Assembly: GCF_001433855.1 (NCBI RefSeq)
Contig: NZ_AZCP01000004.1
Span: 330,718-394,717, forward strand
DNA length: 64,000 nt
Direction: 5' to 3'
From: Levilactobacillus brevis ATCC 14869 = DSM 20054
Lineage (GTDB): Bacteria > Bacillota > Bacilli > Lactobacillales > Lactobacillaceae
Numbering within the stretch: position 1 is the stretch's first letter; each line of letters opens with the position of its first letter. Below, in pieces: positions 32,766-42,446 of the stretch. Made by a program: the position numbers and the translations under genes. The notes below the pieces were generated by a model that saw only the letters and a list, made by a program, of their open reading frames with translations, was not told where the DNA came from and did no database searches.

Positions 32766-33824
32766 ATCAATAATGACGTTCAATCTTTAAATTTAAATGA
32801 TCGAGTAGTTTTTGATGATTGGCAAGCCTTTCTGGAATCACTAGGTATCAGCAATTTTCAGCCGAATGAATTGGCTCAAATTGATCATACACTCGGAATT
32901 TATAATGATCAGCATCAGTTAGTTGCGACAGGGTCGGTTGCGGGCAATGTTCTTAAATATGTGGGTGTCTGCAATAAAGAATCGGCGCAAGGTAGTCACT
33001 TTAATACGATCATATCTGCATTGATGAATCTATTAGCTGAGCGGGAAATCTTCCATGTTTTTGTTTTTACTAAAAACAAGTACTCGGCGAGCTTTCAGCA
33101 TGTTGGTTTTAAGGAATTAGCACATACGGATTTAGGCGCGGTTTTAGAAACGGGAGATACAGACGTTGCGGACTACGTTGCGCGAATTCCACAGGCCGTT
33201 GATCAGGCGCAGCAACGGGTTGCGGGAATCGTCATGAACGCAAATCCCTTTACGTTAGGTCATCGATATTTAGTGGAACAGGCCGCTAAGGAAAATGATC
33301 GGGTTTATGTATTTGTTGTTCAAGACAACGTTTCTTTATTTACAACAGATGAACGCCGTCAACTGGTTCAACAGGGGACACGAGATTTAAGTAATGTGAC
33401 GGTGGTCAGTGGTGGTCAATATATGGTCAGTTATGTCACATTTCCAGCTTACTTTTTACCCACACCGAATGAGGCAATTCGCTACCAAACAACGATAGAT
33501 GCTCGGATATTTAAGAACCAGATTGCGCCGCGATTAAATATTCAAACGCGTTATTTGGGGAGTGAACCCTTTTCACGGACAACCGGAATTTATAATCAAG
33601 TGCTCCGAAAAGAACTACCGCCAGAAATTATGGTTAAGGTGATTGATCGCAAACGGGTGGGGCAACAAGTTATTACCGCAACGCAGGTTCGTCAAGCAAT
33701 TGCGGCCGATAAACTTGAAACAGTGCAGTCGTTTTTGCCCGCGACAACGCTAACATTTATTCAGCAACACAAGCGAACATTACAGTCGAGAATTCAGGAA
33801 GGAATGACGATTAATGGAAATTAA
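32766..33824 (+). CDS. citC: CitC, [citrate lyase] acetate:SH-citrate lyase ligase; probable AUC start
   Basis: Activates citrate lyase by acetylating the thiol of the CitD prosthetic group with ATP. An N-terminal GNAT-like domain (about 1-130) is followed by a nucleotidyltransferase domain with NPFTLGH and a downstream strand VYVFVVQ. The frame has a TGA at 32748-32750 and then no ATG, GTG or TTG until a TTG at 32871. That TTG has no ribosome site and would remove 35 conserved-looking residues. AAGGGGGAG lies seven bases before an ATC at 32766, which gives 352 residues, the length of E. coli CitC. I infer an AUC start. It overlaps citD by 11 bases. Confidence 0.88.
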   Translation: MNNDVQSLNLNDRVVFDDWQAFLESLGISNFQPNELAQIDHTLGIYNDQHQLVATGSVAGNVLKYVGVCNKESAQGSHFNTIISALMNLLAEREIFHVFVFTKNKYSASFQHVGFKELAHTDLGAVLETGDTDVADYVARIPQAVDQAQQRVAGIVMNANPFTLGHRYLVEQAAKENDRVYVFVVQDNVSLFTTDERRQLVQQGTRDLSNVTVVSGGQYMVSYVTFPAYFLPTPNEAIRYQTTIDARIFKNQIAPRLNIQTRYLGSEPFSRTTGIYNQVLRKELPPEIMVKVIDRKRVGQQVITATQVRQAIAADKLETVQSFLPATTLTFIQQHKRTLQSRIQEGMTINGN

Positions 33825-34107
33825 AAAGACAGCCATTGCCGGTACATTGGAATCTTCTGATATTCAATTGACGATTTCAGCCGCGACAAATGGTATTAGC
33901 ATTGATTTACAATCGGATGTTAAGAAGGTTTTTGGCGACCAAATCGAGGGAGTTATCAAACAAACACTCAGCGATATGGGAATTGCGGCAGCTAAGGTAA
34001 AAGCAGTTGATAAGGGTGCACTGGACTGTGTGATTAAGGCCCGGACGATTGCTGCTGTCCAACGTGCAACGGAAACAACGGAACAACCAGCATGGGAGGT
34101 GCTCTAA
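33814..34107 (+). CDS. citD: CitD, citrate lyase acyl carrier protein (gamma subunit)
   Basis: 97-residue acyl carrier subunit that holds the 2'-(5''-phosphoribosyl)-3'-dephospho-CoA arm. The modified serine is Ser14 in AGTLESSDIQL, the position used in the family. AGGAAGGAATG upstream gives a ribosome site inside the end of citC. The stop shares one base with the citE start (TAATG), so translation is coupled. Confidence 0.93.
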   Translation: MEIKKTAIAGTLESSDIQLTISAATNGISIDLQSDVKKVFGDQIEGVIKQTLSDMGIAAAKVKAVDKGALDCVIKARTIAAVQRATETTEQPAWEVL

Positions 34108-35021
34108 TGGCTGAAAGTGAAGAACGGTTACGACGCACAATGATGTTTGTGCCGGGGAATAACCCAGCTATGGTTAAGGATGCAGGCATCTATGGTGCTG
34201 ACTCTATTATGTTTGACCTAGAAGATGCAGTATCATTACCCGAAAAGGATGCAGCGCGTGTTTTGGTCTATGAAGCCTTGCAATCACAAGACTATGGTGA
34301 AGCAGAGCTGGTTGTTCGAGTGAACGGTCAGGATACGCCCTTCTACGATAATGATGTGAAGGCCATGGTCAAGGCTGGAATTGATGTGATTCGGTTGCCT
34401 AAAGCCGAGTCAGCAGCAATGGTCGAAAAGCTTGATCAAGATGTGGCCGCTGCTGAAAAAGAATTTGGTCGTGAAGCAGGGTCGATCCATATCATGGCAG
34501 CCATCGAAAGTGCGAAGGGTGTTTTACAGGCACCAGCGATTGCGGCTGCTTCGGATCGGATGATTGGGGTAGCGTTGTCTGCAGAAGATTATACGACTGA
34601 TATGAAGACACACCGTTATCCAGACGGACAAGAACTTCTGTTTGCTCGTAATATGGTTTTACATGCAGCTCGTGCAGCGGGCATAGCGGCATTTGATACG
34701 GTCTTTACAAATATGGATGATACCGAAGGATTCTACCGTGAAACGGCCTATATTCATCAATTAGGCTTTGACGGTAAGTCATTGGTCAATCCACGGCAAA
34801 TTGCCATGGTCAATAAGGTCTACGAACCAACAGAAGCCGAAATCAGCAATGCCAAGAATGTGATTAATGCCATTCAAGAGGCCAAATTAAAAGGTTCTGG
34901 TGTTATTTCCATGAATGGTCAAATGGTTGACCGGCCAGTTGTGTTACGTGCACAACGAGTTATGAAGCTAGCCAAGGCGTCCAACTTAGTCGATGAGGAG
35001 GGAAACTACATTGAAAAATAA
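34107..35021 (+). CDS. citE: CitE, citrate lyase beta subunit (citryl-CoA lyase)
   Basis: 304-residue TIM-barrel HpcH/HpaI-family subunit that cleaves citryl-ACP to oxaloacetate and acetyl-ACP. Motifs are [22 protein letters not shown] (metal-binding Glu/Asp), VVRVNG and the late [18 protein letters not shown] use the ATG at 34107, which has GGGAGG eight bases upstream and overlaps the citD stop by one base. The in-frame ATG at 34092 lacks a ribosome site. It overlaps citF by 11 bases. Confidence 0.94.
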   Translation: MAESEERLRRTMMFVPGNNPAMVKDAGIYGADSIMFDLEDAVSLPEKDAARVLVYEALQSQDYGEAELVVRVNGQDTPFYDNDVKAMVKAGIDVIRLPKAESAAMVEKLDQDVAAAEKEFGREAGSIHIMAAIESAKGVLQAPAIAAASDRMIGVALSAEDYTTDMKTHRYPDGQELLFARNMVLHAARAAGIAAFDTVFTNMDDTEGFYRETAYIHQLGFDGKSLVNPRQIAMVNKVYEPTEAEISNAKNVINAIQEAKLKGSGVISMNGQMVDRPVVLRAQRVMKLAKASNLVDEEGNYIEK

Positions 35022-36549
35022 TGTTGATCGAGAATTACCAACGGATTTATTACAACAGATGAACTACCAGCCGTTTGCTACGACTGAAATCGGTCATCCC
35101 GAAGTTCAACGTGTAGCGCCTAAAGTTCGGGTTACCACTGGTGATGACAAGGTAGTTGACTCAATTAAAAAAGTTGTAGCGGCTACGTTAAAAGACGGTA
35201 TGACGATTTCCTTTCACCACCATTTTCGTAACGGAGACTTCGTTTTTAATGAAGTAATGCGGGTGATCATTGATGCTGGTTTCAAGAACCTAACGTTGGC
35301 GCCATCCTCTTTAACCGGGGTCATGAATGATATTGTTATTGAAGCCATTAAAGCAGGAACGATTACAAATATCACCAGTTCAGGGATGCGGGGCTCATTA
35401 GGTGACTTTGTTTCTCATGGTGGCCTAGAAAATCCAGTGATCTTCCGTTCTCATGGTAACCGAGCACGGGCCATTGAGCATGGAGACATTAAGATTGATG
35501 TTGCGTTCTTGGGTGTACCTAGCGCAGATAAATTGGGGAATGCCAATGGGATGGAAGGCGATGCCGTCTTTGGTTCACTAGGTTATGCCCTGATGGACGC
35601 TCAGTATGCAGATAAGGTTGTTTTGCTGACAGATAATATTGTGGACTATCCCAATACGCCAGCGTCAATTAAACAAACCCAAGTAGATTATGTTATTAAA
35701 GTTGATAAAGTTGGTGACCCAGACAAGATTGGTTCGGGGGCTACCCGTTTTACCAAAGATCCTAAGGAATTAAAGATTGCTGAAACGGTCAACAACGTTA
35801 TTACGCATTCACCGTACTTCAAGGATGGTTTCTCATTCCAAACGGGTTCAGGTGGTGCGGCCTTAGCCGTAACCCGCTATCTACGTCAGTCGATGATTGA
35901 TAATCAAATCAAGGCCTCATTTGCCTTGGGTGGTATCACTAAGCCAACGACCGATCTCTTAAATGAAGGACTAGTTCAGAAAGTTATGGACGTTCAAGAC
36001 TTTGATAAGGGTGCAGCAGATTCAATGCATACCAACCGTAATCAACAAGAGATTGATGCGTCTTGGTATGCTGATCCAGATAATAAGGGGGCCATGGTTG
36101 ACCAGCTTGACGTTGTCATTTTGAGTGCATTAGAGATTGATACAAAGTTTAATGTCAATGTTATGACGGGATCTGATGGGGTCATCCGTGGGGCCATTGG
36201 TGGTCACCAAGATGCAGCAACAGGGAAATTAACGATCATTTCAGCACCATTAGTCCGCGGTCGGATTGCTACCGTTGTCCCAGACGTAACAACGGTGGTA
36301 ACACCAGGCGACTCGGTGGACGTCTTGGTAACGGAATATGGTATTGCGATTAATCCTAAGCGACAAGATTTGCGGCAAGCTTTGAGTCACATTCCAGGAG
36401 TGCCAGTTTATGACATTGCTGATTTACAAAAGATGGCGGAAAAGCGTGTTGGGACACCGAAACCACTTGAATTTACTGATCGGACAGTTGCCTTGATTGA
36501 GTATCGTGATGGGACTATTATTGATACAGTCAAACAAGTAAAAGATTAA
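35011..36549 (+). CDS. citF: CitF, citrate lyase alpha subunit (citrate:acetyl-ACP transferase)
   Basis: 512-residue class-III-like CoA-transferase fold subunit that swaps acetate for citrate on the carrier. Length matches E. coli CitF (510). Conserved blocks are [41 protein letters not shown] and [11 protein letters not shown]. The start is TTG at 35011, eight bases after GAGGAGGG; the in-frame ATG at 34993 precedes that site. A 111-base gap holding a stable hairpin separates it from citX. Confidence 0.94.
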   Translation: MKNNVDRELPTDLLQQMNYQPFATTEIGHPEVQRVAPKVRVTTGDDKVVDSIKKVVAATLKDGMTISFHHHFRNGDFVFNEVMRVIIDAGFKNLTLAPSSLTGVMNDIVIEAIKAGTITNITSSGMRGSLGDFVSHGGLENPVIFRSHGNRARAIEHGDIKIDVAFLGVPSADKLGNANGMEGDAVFGSLGYALMDAQYADKVVLLTDNIVDYPNTPASIKQTQVDYVIKVDKVGDPDKIGSGATRFTKDPKELKIAETVNNVITHSPYFKDGFSFQTGSGGAALAVTRYLRQSMIDNQIKASFALGGITKPTTDLLNEGLVQKVMDVQDFDKGAADSMHTNRNQQEIDASWYADPDNKGAMVDQLDVVILSALEIDTKFNVNVMTGSDGVIRGAIGGHQDAATGKLTIISAPLVRGRIATVVPDVTTVVTPGDSVDVLVTEYGIAINPKRQDLRQALSHIPGVPVYDIADLQKMAEKRVGTPKPLEFTDRTVALIEYRDGTIIDTVKQVKD

Positions 36550-36596
36550 GTAAAATGATTTGAACGGGTTAGTCCTGTTAGATCAATAAGAAGGAG

Positions 36597-36630
36597 CAAG
36601 GAGTCTGGGACCGTTGTCTCAGACTCCTTG
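36597..36630 (+). other. Stable hairpin between citF and citX
   Basis: CAAGGAGTCTGGGAC and GTCTCAGACTCCTTG (one mismatch) around a four-base loop. No T-run follows, so it is not a standard terminator. It may be an mRNA-stabilising or processing element. Confidence 0.65.
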
Positions 36631-36660
36631 TTGTTAAACTGGTTGTAAGGAGGCCTCTCG

Positions 36661-37206
36661 ATGATGGCACATAGTATTTTTGAAACAGGTTCACCGGTCG
36701 ACATTGCTATGGTGTTGGCAAACCGGGATCGGCGTGTGGCAGTCCAGCAACGAATCTTAGAACAGACACCAGATGAAACTCTGATTGTAACGAAGCTAAA
36801 TGTTCCAGGACCAATTAAGAACAATGCGGCGTTGCAGCAGCTATTTACGATGGGCGTAAGTCGATTTCGGTCGGTATTGACCCAAGTGAATCTTGCGGTG
36901 ATACCAATTACGGAATGGCATGAATTAACGGGAAATGAGTTGTTTTGGCGGTCATCGGCTACCAGTGCCGCCGTTAAGCGTGCAGCAGTGACATTTGAAG
37001 ATACGGATGTGTTGGGACGAATTTTTGACGTGGATATTCTAACTGGTAATCCGGCCAAAGCGATTTCACGAACTGCCTTGGGATTTCCAGTACGGCGTTG
37101 CTTTGTCTGTCAACGGCCAGCCAAAGAATGTGCCCGGTCACGACGTCATTCGGTTGCTGAATTACAAGCCTATTTTGACCGATTGTATCAGCAAGTTAGC
37201 CACTAA
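36661..37206 (+). CDS. citX: CitX, apo-citrate lyase phosphoribosyl-dephospho-CoA transferase
   Basis: 181-residue nucleotidyltransferase that attaches the prosthetic group to Ser14 of CitD. The metal-binding GRIFDVDILTG (about 119-129) is visible. A late CFVCQRPAKECARSRRHS segment carries three cysteines and is typical of CitX. GGAGG precedes ATG ATG. Its stop lies 14 bases before the citG start. Confidence 0.92.
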   Translation: MMAHSIFETGSPVDIAMVLANRDRRVAVQQRILEQTPDETLIVTKLNVPGPIKNNAALQQLFTMGVSRFRSVLTQVNLAVIPITEWHELTGNELFWRSSATSAAVKRAAVTFEDTDVLGRIFDVDILTGNPAKAISRTALGFPVRRCFVCQRPAKECARSRRHSVAELQAYFDRLYQQVSH

Positions 37207-37220
37207 TGGAGGAGAAGTCC

Positions 37221-38081
37221 GTGATAAATGAACAAACCCAAACGCCACTGGTTAGAAATGCGATCCGTGCCTTATTGTATGAAGTGACGGTCACACCTAA
37301 GCCGGGACTTGTTGATCCAGCTAGTCAGGGGCCTCATCCAGATATGACGGCGTTTACCTTTATCAACAGTGCCTTAAGTTTACAGCCTTACTTTAGTCAA
37401 TGTGAGCAGGTCGGTCGCCAGTTTGAGACGGCAGATTTAACTCAGCTGTTTCACCAACTACGTCCACTAGGGGTTGTGGCAGAGCGGGAGATGTTTACCG
37501 CAACAGCTGGTGTGAATACGCACAAGGGAGCAGTCTTTTCTTTGGGAATCTTGGTCGCGGCTAGTGCCTATCAGGTGGCTCACCCGACAAAAGACTTACG
37601 CAAGATTGTACAGGAAATGCTGATGGGATTGATGGCACGTGACTTTGACGGATTGGCAACGAAAGACCCGACAATGTTAACGGCGGGAGAACGAATGTAC
37701 TTACAATATGGTATTAAAGGAATTCGGGGTGAAGCAGAGGCCGGGTACCCTACGGTCTTTCGTTGGGCTTTACCAGCATTGCGTCAGAGTACAGGGACAC
37801 TGAATCAGCGGTTATTGGATACTTTGCTGACTATTGTGGCGAATTCAATAGATACAAACTTAGTGAAGCGAGCCGGCAACAGTGAGGTAGTTGACTGGGC
37901 CCATACCGAAGCGCATACGTATTTAGCGCTTGGTGGTAGTCAGACAGCGGCTGGGTGGCAGAAACTCGTTGAACTGAATCAGGTCTTTGACCAACGGCAT
38001 TTAAGCTTGGGGGGATCGGCAGATCTTTTGATCTTGACAATCTTTTTAGGTCTACAAGAAGGTACCATAACTGCGCCATAA
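37221..38081 (+). CDS. citG: CitG, triphosphoribosyl-dephospho-CoA synthase
   Basis: 286-residue enzyme that makes the prosthetic-group precursor from ATP and dephospho-CoA. Signatures are TPKPGLVDPASQGPHPDM near the N-terminus, GVNTHKGAVFSLG in the middle and a late LGGSADLL. I choose GTG at 37221, six bases after GGAGGAG. The ATG at 37206 shares a base with the citX stop and has no ribosome site. It is the last gene of the operon, followed by a strong terminator. Confidence 0.92.
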   Translation: MINEQTQTPLVRNAIRALLYEVTVTPKPGLVDPASQGPHPDMTAFTFINSALSLQPYFSQCEQVGRQFETADLTQLFHQLRPLGVVAEREMFTATAGVNTHKGAVFSLGILVAASAYQVAHPTKDLRKIVQEMLMGLMARDFDGLATKDPTMLTAGERMYLQYGIKGIRGEAEAGYPTVFRWALPALRQSTGTLNQRLLDTLLTIVANSIDTNLVKRAGNSEVVDWAHTEAHTYLALGGSQTAAGWQKLVELNQVFDQRHLSLGGSADLLILTIFLGLQEGTITAP

Positions 38082-38121
38082 AAAGAGTGATTGGCATGAA
38101 AACATGTCAGTCACTCTTTTT
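38080..38121. terminator. Bidirectional terminator after citG
   Basis: AAAAAGAGTGA / TCACTCTTTTT with CATG/CATG inside, between convergent citG and the DMT gene. Confidence 0.88.
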
Positions 38122-38125
38122 ATTC

Positions 38126-39055
38126 TTAAAATAAACGAATGAGAATAACGCCACCTACTAAACACAATAGGCCTAGAAACTGAACTGGCATCGTAGGATT
38201 TCGCTTAGCTCCAAGTAACCCAAATTGGTCAATCAATAGGCCACCAGTTAACTGCCCGAGTAAAGCAAACACTACTGTTTGGCCGGTGCCGAGAATCGGT
38301 GCCAGGTAAGTGTTACCTAAAACAAAGATACCGCCCAATAAACCACCTAGCCAAATCCACCACGGTTTTCCGTGACCGATGGCATTGGCAATATGACTGA
38401 GATTGCGATCAACGACGAAGACAATCACCAATAATGTCATAGCACCAATTAAAAACGAGATGAATGATGCGTGAACTGCCGAATGTAAAACGACACCTAA
38501 ATGGCCGTTAATCGTCGTTTGCACAGCACCTAAGGCACCACCGACAATTCCTAACAATCGCCATGGCCAGGGATTGCCACTGGTCGTCGTGGTAGTTTGA
38601 TGTTGTAAGATATCTGGTAAGGCAACAGTCACTAGGATACCAATCAACACTAGAATGACCCCGATGAACCGGGCTGGTGTGAGAGATTGTTGGGTAGCCG
38701 TTAGCCAACCAAACGTATCAATTAGGAGTCCCATTAAGACTTGACCTAAAATTGGCATAATGGCAGTTTGCACGGCGCCAATATGGGGAAAGAGGAGGAT
38801 GTTGGTCGTTAAGAAGATGACGCCAAGGAACCCACCGATCCACAACCACCATGGCTCTTGAGCTAGTAGCTGGGACGAGACACCAAGCGATTGATGTGAG
38901 GCGAGGGTTACCAAGGCGAGAAAGAGCGTTCCAATGGTGAATGAGACAAATGAAGCCTGATAGGGCGAGCCAATAAAGGCCCGCAAACGTGAATTAATGG
39001 CGGTCTGGCAAGAGATGATGCCACCAATAATAATACCGATGGTTACGGGAAGCAT
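38126..39055 (-). CDS. DMT family transporter, YdcZ type (DUF606 repeat)
   Basis: 309-residue membrane protein with ten helices made of two homologous halves of about 150 residues. Each half has an N-terminal QTxIN motif (CQTAINSRL and VQTTINGHL) and a GGFLGVIF or GGLLGGIFVLGNTYLAP stretch. AGAGGAGG precedes the ATG. A TATACT box on this strand lies in the gap after the nucleoside hydrolase gene. The substrate is unknown; nothing nearby identifies it, though a nucleoside hydrolase lies directly upstream. Confidence 0.85.
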   Translation of the reverse strand: MLPVTIGIIIGGIISCQTAINSRLRAFIGSPYQASFVSFTIGTLFLALVTLASHQSLGVSSQLLAQEPWWLWIGGFLGVIFLTTNILLFPHIGAVQTAIMPILGQVLMGLLIDTFGWLTATQQSLTPARFIGVILVLIGILVTVALPDILQHQTTTTTSGNPWPWRLLGIVGGALGAVQTTINGHLGVVLHSAVHASFISFLIGAMTLLVIVFVVDRNLSHIANAIGHGKPWWIWLGGLLGGIFVLGNTYLAPILGTGQTVVFALLGQLTGGLLIDQFGLLGAKRNPTMPVQFLGLLCLVGGVILIRLF

Positions 39056-39124
39056 AAGAAAATCCTCCTCTGAGTAAAAATAAAAGGTCGGCGGTTGGAA
39101 ATACCGGCTCCCTTTCAGTATAAC

Positions 39125-40066
39125 CTATTTATCGGCATGCAAAGCTAATGTGTCAATTCGTTTAAAGAAGGCATCATGATCCACAGTAGTCACTAAGGTT
39201 ACGGGCCGACCAGTCGGTGTTTCAAATGTTCGCCCACGACCAGGGCCTTCAGTTAAAACATCACTGGTGACGCGTTTAGTTGTGACGATTTCGGGAAACT
39301 CGCTGGCAACAGTCGTTAGCACATCCCATAAGAAGTAAGTAGAGTTCGTCTCAAAGTGTTGTAGAGCGGGCACCAAGGCATAACCTTGGCCAATAAAGTC
39401 AATTGCAGGATGCTGGCGTAATGTTGCCCAGTGCTGGCGAATGGCCGGGGTCAATGGGACTTGACGAGTACTTTCAAGTCCAACCATTTGGATAGTGAGG
39501 TCACTATCCCAGACGGTCTTAACGGCCTGCGGGTCCCAATAAGCATTCCACTCAGTAGTCCCGTCTTGTTCAGGTTCGGCAACATTGCCACGACCATCAA
39601 AGGTACCACCCATCCAGTATAGTTGTTCAATTTTGGCCGTAATTGACGGGTCTGCCTGCAAGGCTCGTGCGAGATCAGTTAAAGGGCCTGTCATGACCAA
39701 AGTAGTTTTCTCCGAGGTAGTCTGGAGTTTGTCAACGAGATCTAAATGTGCCGGCTTGGGCGCAACGGGCGTAACAACGGTTCCCGACTCATTTAGAATC
39801 GGCAGGGCATCTAAGCTAAAGGCATCTAGCCGCCATTCTTTCGGGAATGGGTGAACGCCGCGAGAGTCAGAGGCGGCGACCTCTAGGTGAGTATCGTGAC
39901 CGAAACGATCGATGACTTTACGGGTAGCTGCTAGGGCTGGCTCTAGATAGGAATCGGCGCCAACCACACCAACGCCAGTTAAATGGACATCTGGCATTTG
40001 TAACAGCAGTAGTAGTGATACTAAATCGTCGACACTTCCGTCATGATTAAAATACACGTTACGCAT
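39125..40066 (-). CDS. Inosine-uridine preferring nucleoside hydrolase family protein
   Basis: 313-residue enzyme expected to split nucleosides into base and ribose in the cytosol. The calcium-binding N-terminal motif reads HDGSVDDLVSL (usually DxDPGxDDxxA), so the first Asp is replaced by the preceding Asn; Asp9, Asp13 and Asp14 remain. TGPLTDLARAL and YWMGGTFDGRGN are typical. AAGGGAG precedes the ATG. Because of the changed loop, substrate preference may differ from classical members. Confidence 0.88.
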   Translation of the reverse strand: MRNVYFNHDGSVDDLVSLLLLLQMPDVHLTGVGVVGADSYLEPALAATRKVIDRFGHDTHLEVAASDSRGVHPFPKEWRLDAFSLDALPILNESGTVVTPVAPKPAHLDLVDKLQTTSEKTTLVMTGPLTDLARALQADPSITAKIEQLYWMGGTFDGRGNVAEPEQDGTTEWNAYWDPQAVKTVWDSDLTIQMVGLESTRQVPLTPAIRQHWATLRQHPAIDFIGQGYALVPALQHFETNSTYFLWDVLTTVASEFPEIVTTKRVTSDVLTEGPGRGRTFETPTGRPVTLVTTVDHDAFFKRIDTLALHADK

Positions 40067-40249
40067 CTGAAATCGCTCCCTTTATTTACGAACATTATTG
40101 TTTTAATATCATATTATAGTTCACATAATAGCAAAAGCATCAATAGTTTGCAAGTAAAGTCGATGACGGATTTAGTTAGGGTTAAGGAAGCGCGTGTATA
40201 CTGGGTTCTAAGTTGATTAATAGGAATCAATAGAGAGGATGACGGATCT

Positions 40250-40465
40250 ATGCAACCAGCCCGTAAAGAACCCAAACGCTGGCTAGTGCTGCTACTAGCC
40301 GGAATCATTCTGTTTGTCGGTGGCGGTGGGACCGGCTATATGTTGGGACAACAACAAGCAAAGTCGGCCCAAACGACACAGATGAAAAATGGCCCCAAAA
40401 ATATGAAGGGGCAACCATCAGGAAAACCGAGTGGGATGCCTAAACAAAATAGCAGTAGTAATTAA
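40250..40465 (+). CDS. Small single-pass membrane protein of unknown function
   Basis: 71 residues: a basic N-terminus (QPARKEPKRW), one membrane helix (about 11-31, glycine-rich end GGGGTGYMLG) and a polar Lys/Gly/Ser/Met tail. The topology would place the tail outside. A GAGAGG ribosome-like site lies 11 bases before the ATG, a little far. It has its own terminator and a TATACT box at 40197-40202. I recognise no family. Some chance remains that it is not translated. Confidence 0.6.
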   Translation: MQPARKEPKRWLVLLLAGIILFVGGGGTGYMLGQQQAKSAQTTQMKNGPKNMKGQPSGKPSGMPKQNSSSN

Positions 40466-40495
40466 CGAACAATAGCCATTGCTTGTTGGATTATA

Positions 40496-40545
40496 AAACG
40501 TGTATCATCGGGACTGTCGTAAAGCTCCGGTGATACACGTCTTTT
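40496..40545 (+). terminator. Terminator of the small membrane protein gene
   Basis: AAAACGTGTATCA / TGATACACGTCTTTT with a long loop. It overlaps the stop of the convergent sulfotransferase gene. Confidence 0.7.
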
Positions 40546-42265
40546 AGTTTGATGTGGTGATGGTGGCAAGTGAAACGGTAGCACTTTCGGGGTATAAATT
40601 CATGCGTTGTGCGCGGTATGACCAATCACCGTGGGCGAACTTGGTCCGATCGACATCGAAGACAATCTGGTTGGTTTGGCGATTGACTTCAACAAATTCA
40701 CTACGCTTGCCATTGTCAGCATAGCCAAAGCCAATGAGCGTATTGCCTTTGCCCACAGCGTAGCTACTCCCGACAATATTCGTAAAGTTCCGTTTGCCGA
40801 GCGTTTTGCCAAAGCTCCACGTCTTTTTAACGGTCTTATGGAGTTGGTTAATCGTGACAATTTCCCCTGCTGACCATTGCTTAGATTGCTTGGTTTTTCC
40901 GCGGGTAACAGGGACATTGTTATCGTAGTACTCCAGTTTAATTGTAGCGCCCTGATGTTGTGATTGATGAATCAGGTTGACGGCGTGTTGACCGCCACTA
41001 TAACGGAACTGTTTACTTTGAGGATTCAACAAGTAGTGTTGATAGGATGCCGGTAATTTTTGTGGTGCAGCCAGAATCCATTGTAATTTGGTGGTCTTGT
41101 AGTTGATAGCGAAAATCATATCCTGATTGCGTCCAGAAACGATGAGTTCACCCCGTTTTTTATCATAAACCATTGAATTCTGGTGGAACCAGTCAATTTT
41201 TCCGTCAGGACGATGGGTGCCAGTATACGTGGTGTAAGCTGAACGGGGGAGAATGCGCTTGAAATCAATTACTTTGACAATCTTGCCGGTCTTATAATTA
41301 ATTTCAATCATGGTATCTTCAACGTACTTATTACTACCATCATCGACGGTTAGCAAGAGGTTATGATTGGGCAATTCAATGGCATCGTGATGAATGACGG
41401 TGTTAGTCGCTAATTTATACGGTTCTTTACGAGTGGGGAAGAGACCACTGAAGTTATATTGCCGGTAGACACGACCGTAAAAGTCGGTTTCTCGCAGGGC
41501 GTTGTACTTATGCTCATCGGGTGAAATTTTGGTGAGAATTAACAAGTGGTGATTGCTGAGCTGCTTAAAAATGTGGGAAATTTTATTGGTACTGTACCAT
41601 CGGATCTTTCCCCGTGCATCTAGTCCATACGTGTAGCCCTGGCTGGACACGGCAAAGGTTAATTTAGTATGGCCGGTTCCCAAAGCCATTTGTTGAGGGT
41701 TACTGGTTTTTAGCGTATTTTTACCAATGCCCTTCGGTATGTGCCCGGTTTTTAATCGGTAGGTGGTACGCGAGGTTTGCCCGTCTTTTTGGGTAAAGGT
41801 CAGCGTGACACGGTTGGTTCGATTGGCATATAGGCCTAAGACCCCCACCGAATGGGCTGTTTTGTAGCCGGATAGCTTTTTGGTGATGGTCGTCGCTGGT
41901 CGGTCACCATGGACGGTCAAGGTGACCCGAGTTTTGGCGGCGGTTTTAACCAAGATTAACCCAGACAGGGGAGACGTTTGGTAAGGATTAACAATCACTT
42001 TGGCGTGCTGCGGTCCGGTTGGGAGCTGGTGAAGCTCGCGCCGGTAGGTCGTGGTTAGGTGATTAGTTGCCGTTGTATTTTTAGTCGATAGAGCCGGTCG
42101 TAAATTTAGTTTGATTTGAGATAAACGTAAAATATCTGTCTTTTGATACTGCTGGTGAACGAGTAGATAGCGGCGAATCTTGTGACGCTCATGATAAGCT
42201 GCAGCACCACCAACAATGATCAGAATAAGCAAGACGCCTAGACTGATTTTCCAAAACTTTTTCAT
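40544..42265 (-). CDS. Membrane-anchored arylsulfate sulfotransferase (AssT-like)
   Basis: 573-residue protein with an N-terminal membrane anchor (about residues 5-24) and an extracellular beta-propeller of the PAPS-independent arylsulfate sulfotransferase family (PF05935). All four catalytic-type residues of AssT appear in order: His in IHHDAIELPN, His in DWFHQNSMVYD, Arg in SGRNQD and His in GGQHAVNL. It should move sulfate between phenolic compounds outside the cell. AAGGAG precedes the ATG. AssT of enterobacteria is periplasmic and paired with DsbLI; no such partner is here. Confidence 0.85.
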   Translation of the reverse strand: MKKFWKISLGVLLILIIVGGAAAYHERHKIRRYLLVHQQYQKTDILRLSQIKLNLRPALSTKNTTATNHLTTTYRRELHQLPTGPQHAKVIVNPYQTSPLSGLILVKTAAKTRVTLTVHGDRPATTITKKLSGYKTAHSVGVLGLYANRTNRVTLTFTQKDGQTSRTTYRLKTGHIPKGIGKNTLKTSNPQQMALGTGHTKLTFAVSSQGYTYGLDARGKIRWYSTNKISHIFKQLSNHHLLILTKISPDEHKYNALRETDFYGRVYRQYNFSGLFPTRKEPYKLATNTVIHHDAIELPNHNLLLTVDDGSNKYVEDTMIEINYKTGKIVKVIDFKRILPRSAYTTYTGTHRPDGKIDWFHQNSMVYDKKRGELIVSGRNQDMIFAINYKTTKLQWILAAPQKLPASYQHYLLNPQSKQFRYSGGQHAVNLIHQSQHQGATIKLEYYDNNVPVTRGKTKQSKQWSAGEIVTINQLHKTVKKTWSFGKTLGKRNFTNIVGSSYAVGKGNTLIGFGYADNGKRSEFVEVNRQTNQIVFDVDRTKFAHGDWSYRAQRMNLYPESATVSLATITTSN

Positions 42266-42446
42266 GTTATGGATAACTCCTTTAAATAATTAATGCTGGT
42301 ATTCGTTGATAGATTCCTGCTTAGTTTAGCAAGTATTTTGATAGGTAACAAGTCGTAGGCGAGAAGTGACAGTCGAGAGTGGGTCTTTGATCTGAAAAAT
42401 TGTATACTAAAAGGGTAAAAAGCTTAGCTTTAGGGAGGGTTAACCA

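Noticed and set aside
32871..33824. citC starting at the TTG at 32871
   Set aside because: No ribosome site precedes it and it would remove 35 N-terminal residues, leaving the protein short for the family.
40114..40308. 64-codon minus-strand frame overlapping the small membrane protein gene
   Set aside because: No ribosome site; it runs over the promoter region and antisense to the better supported gene at 40250.
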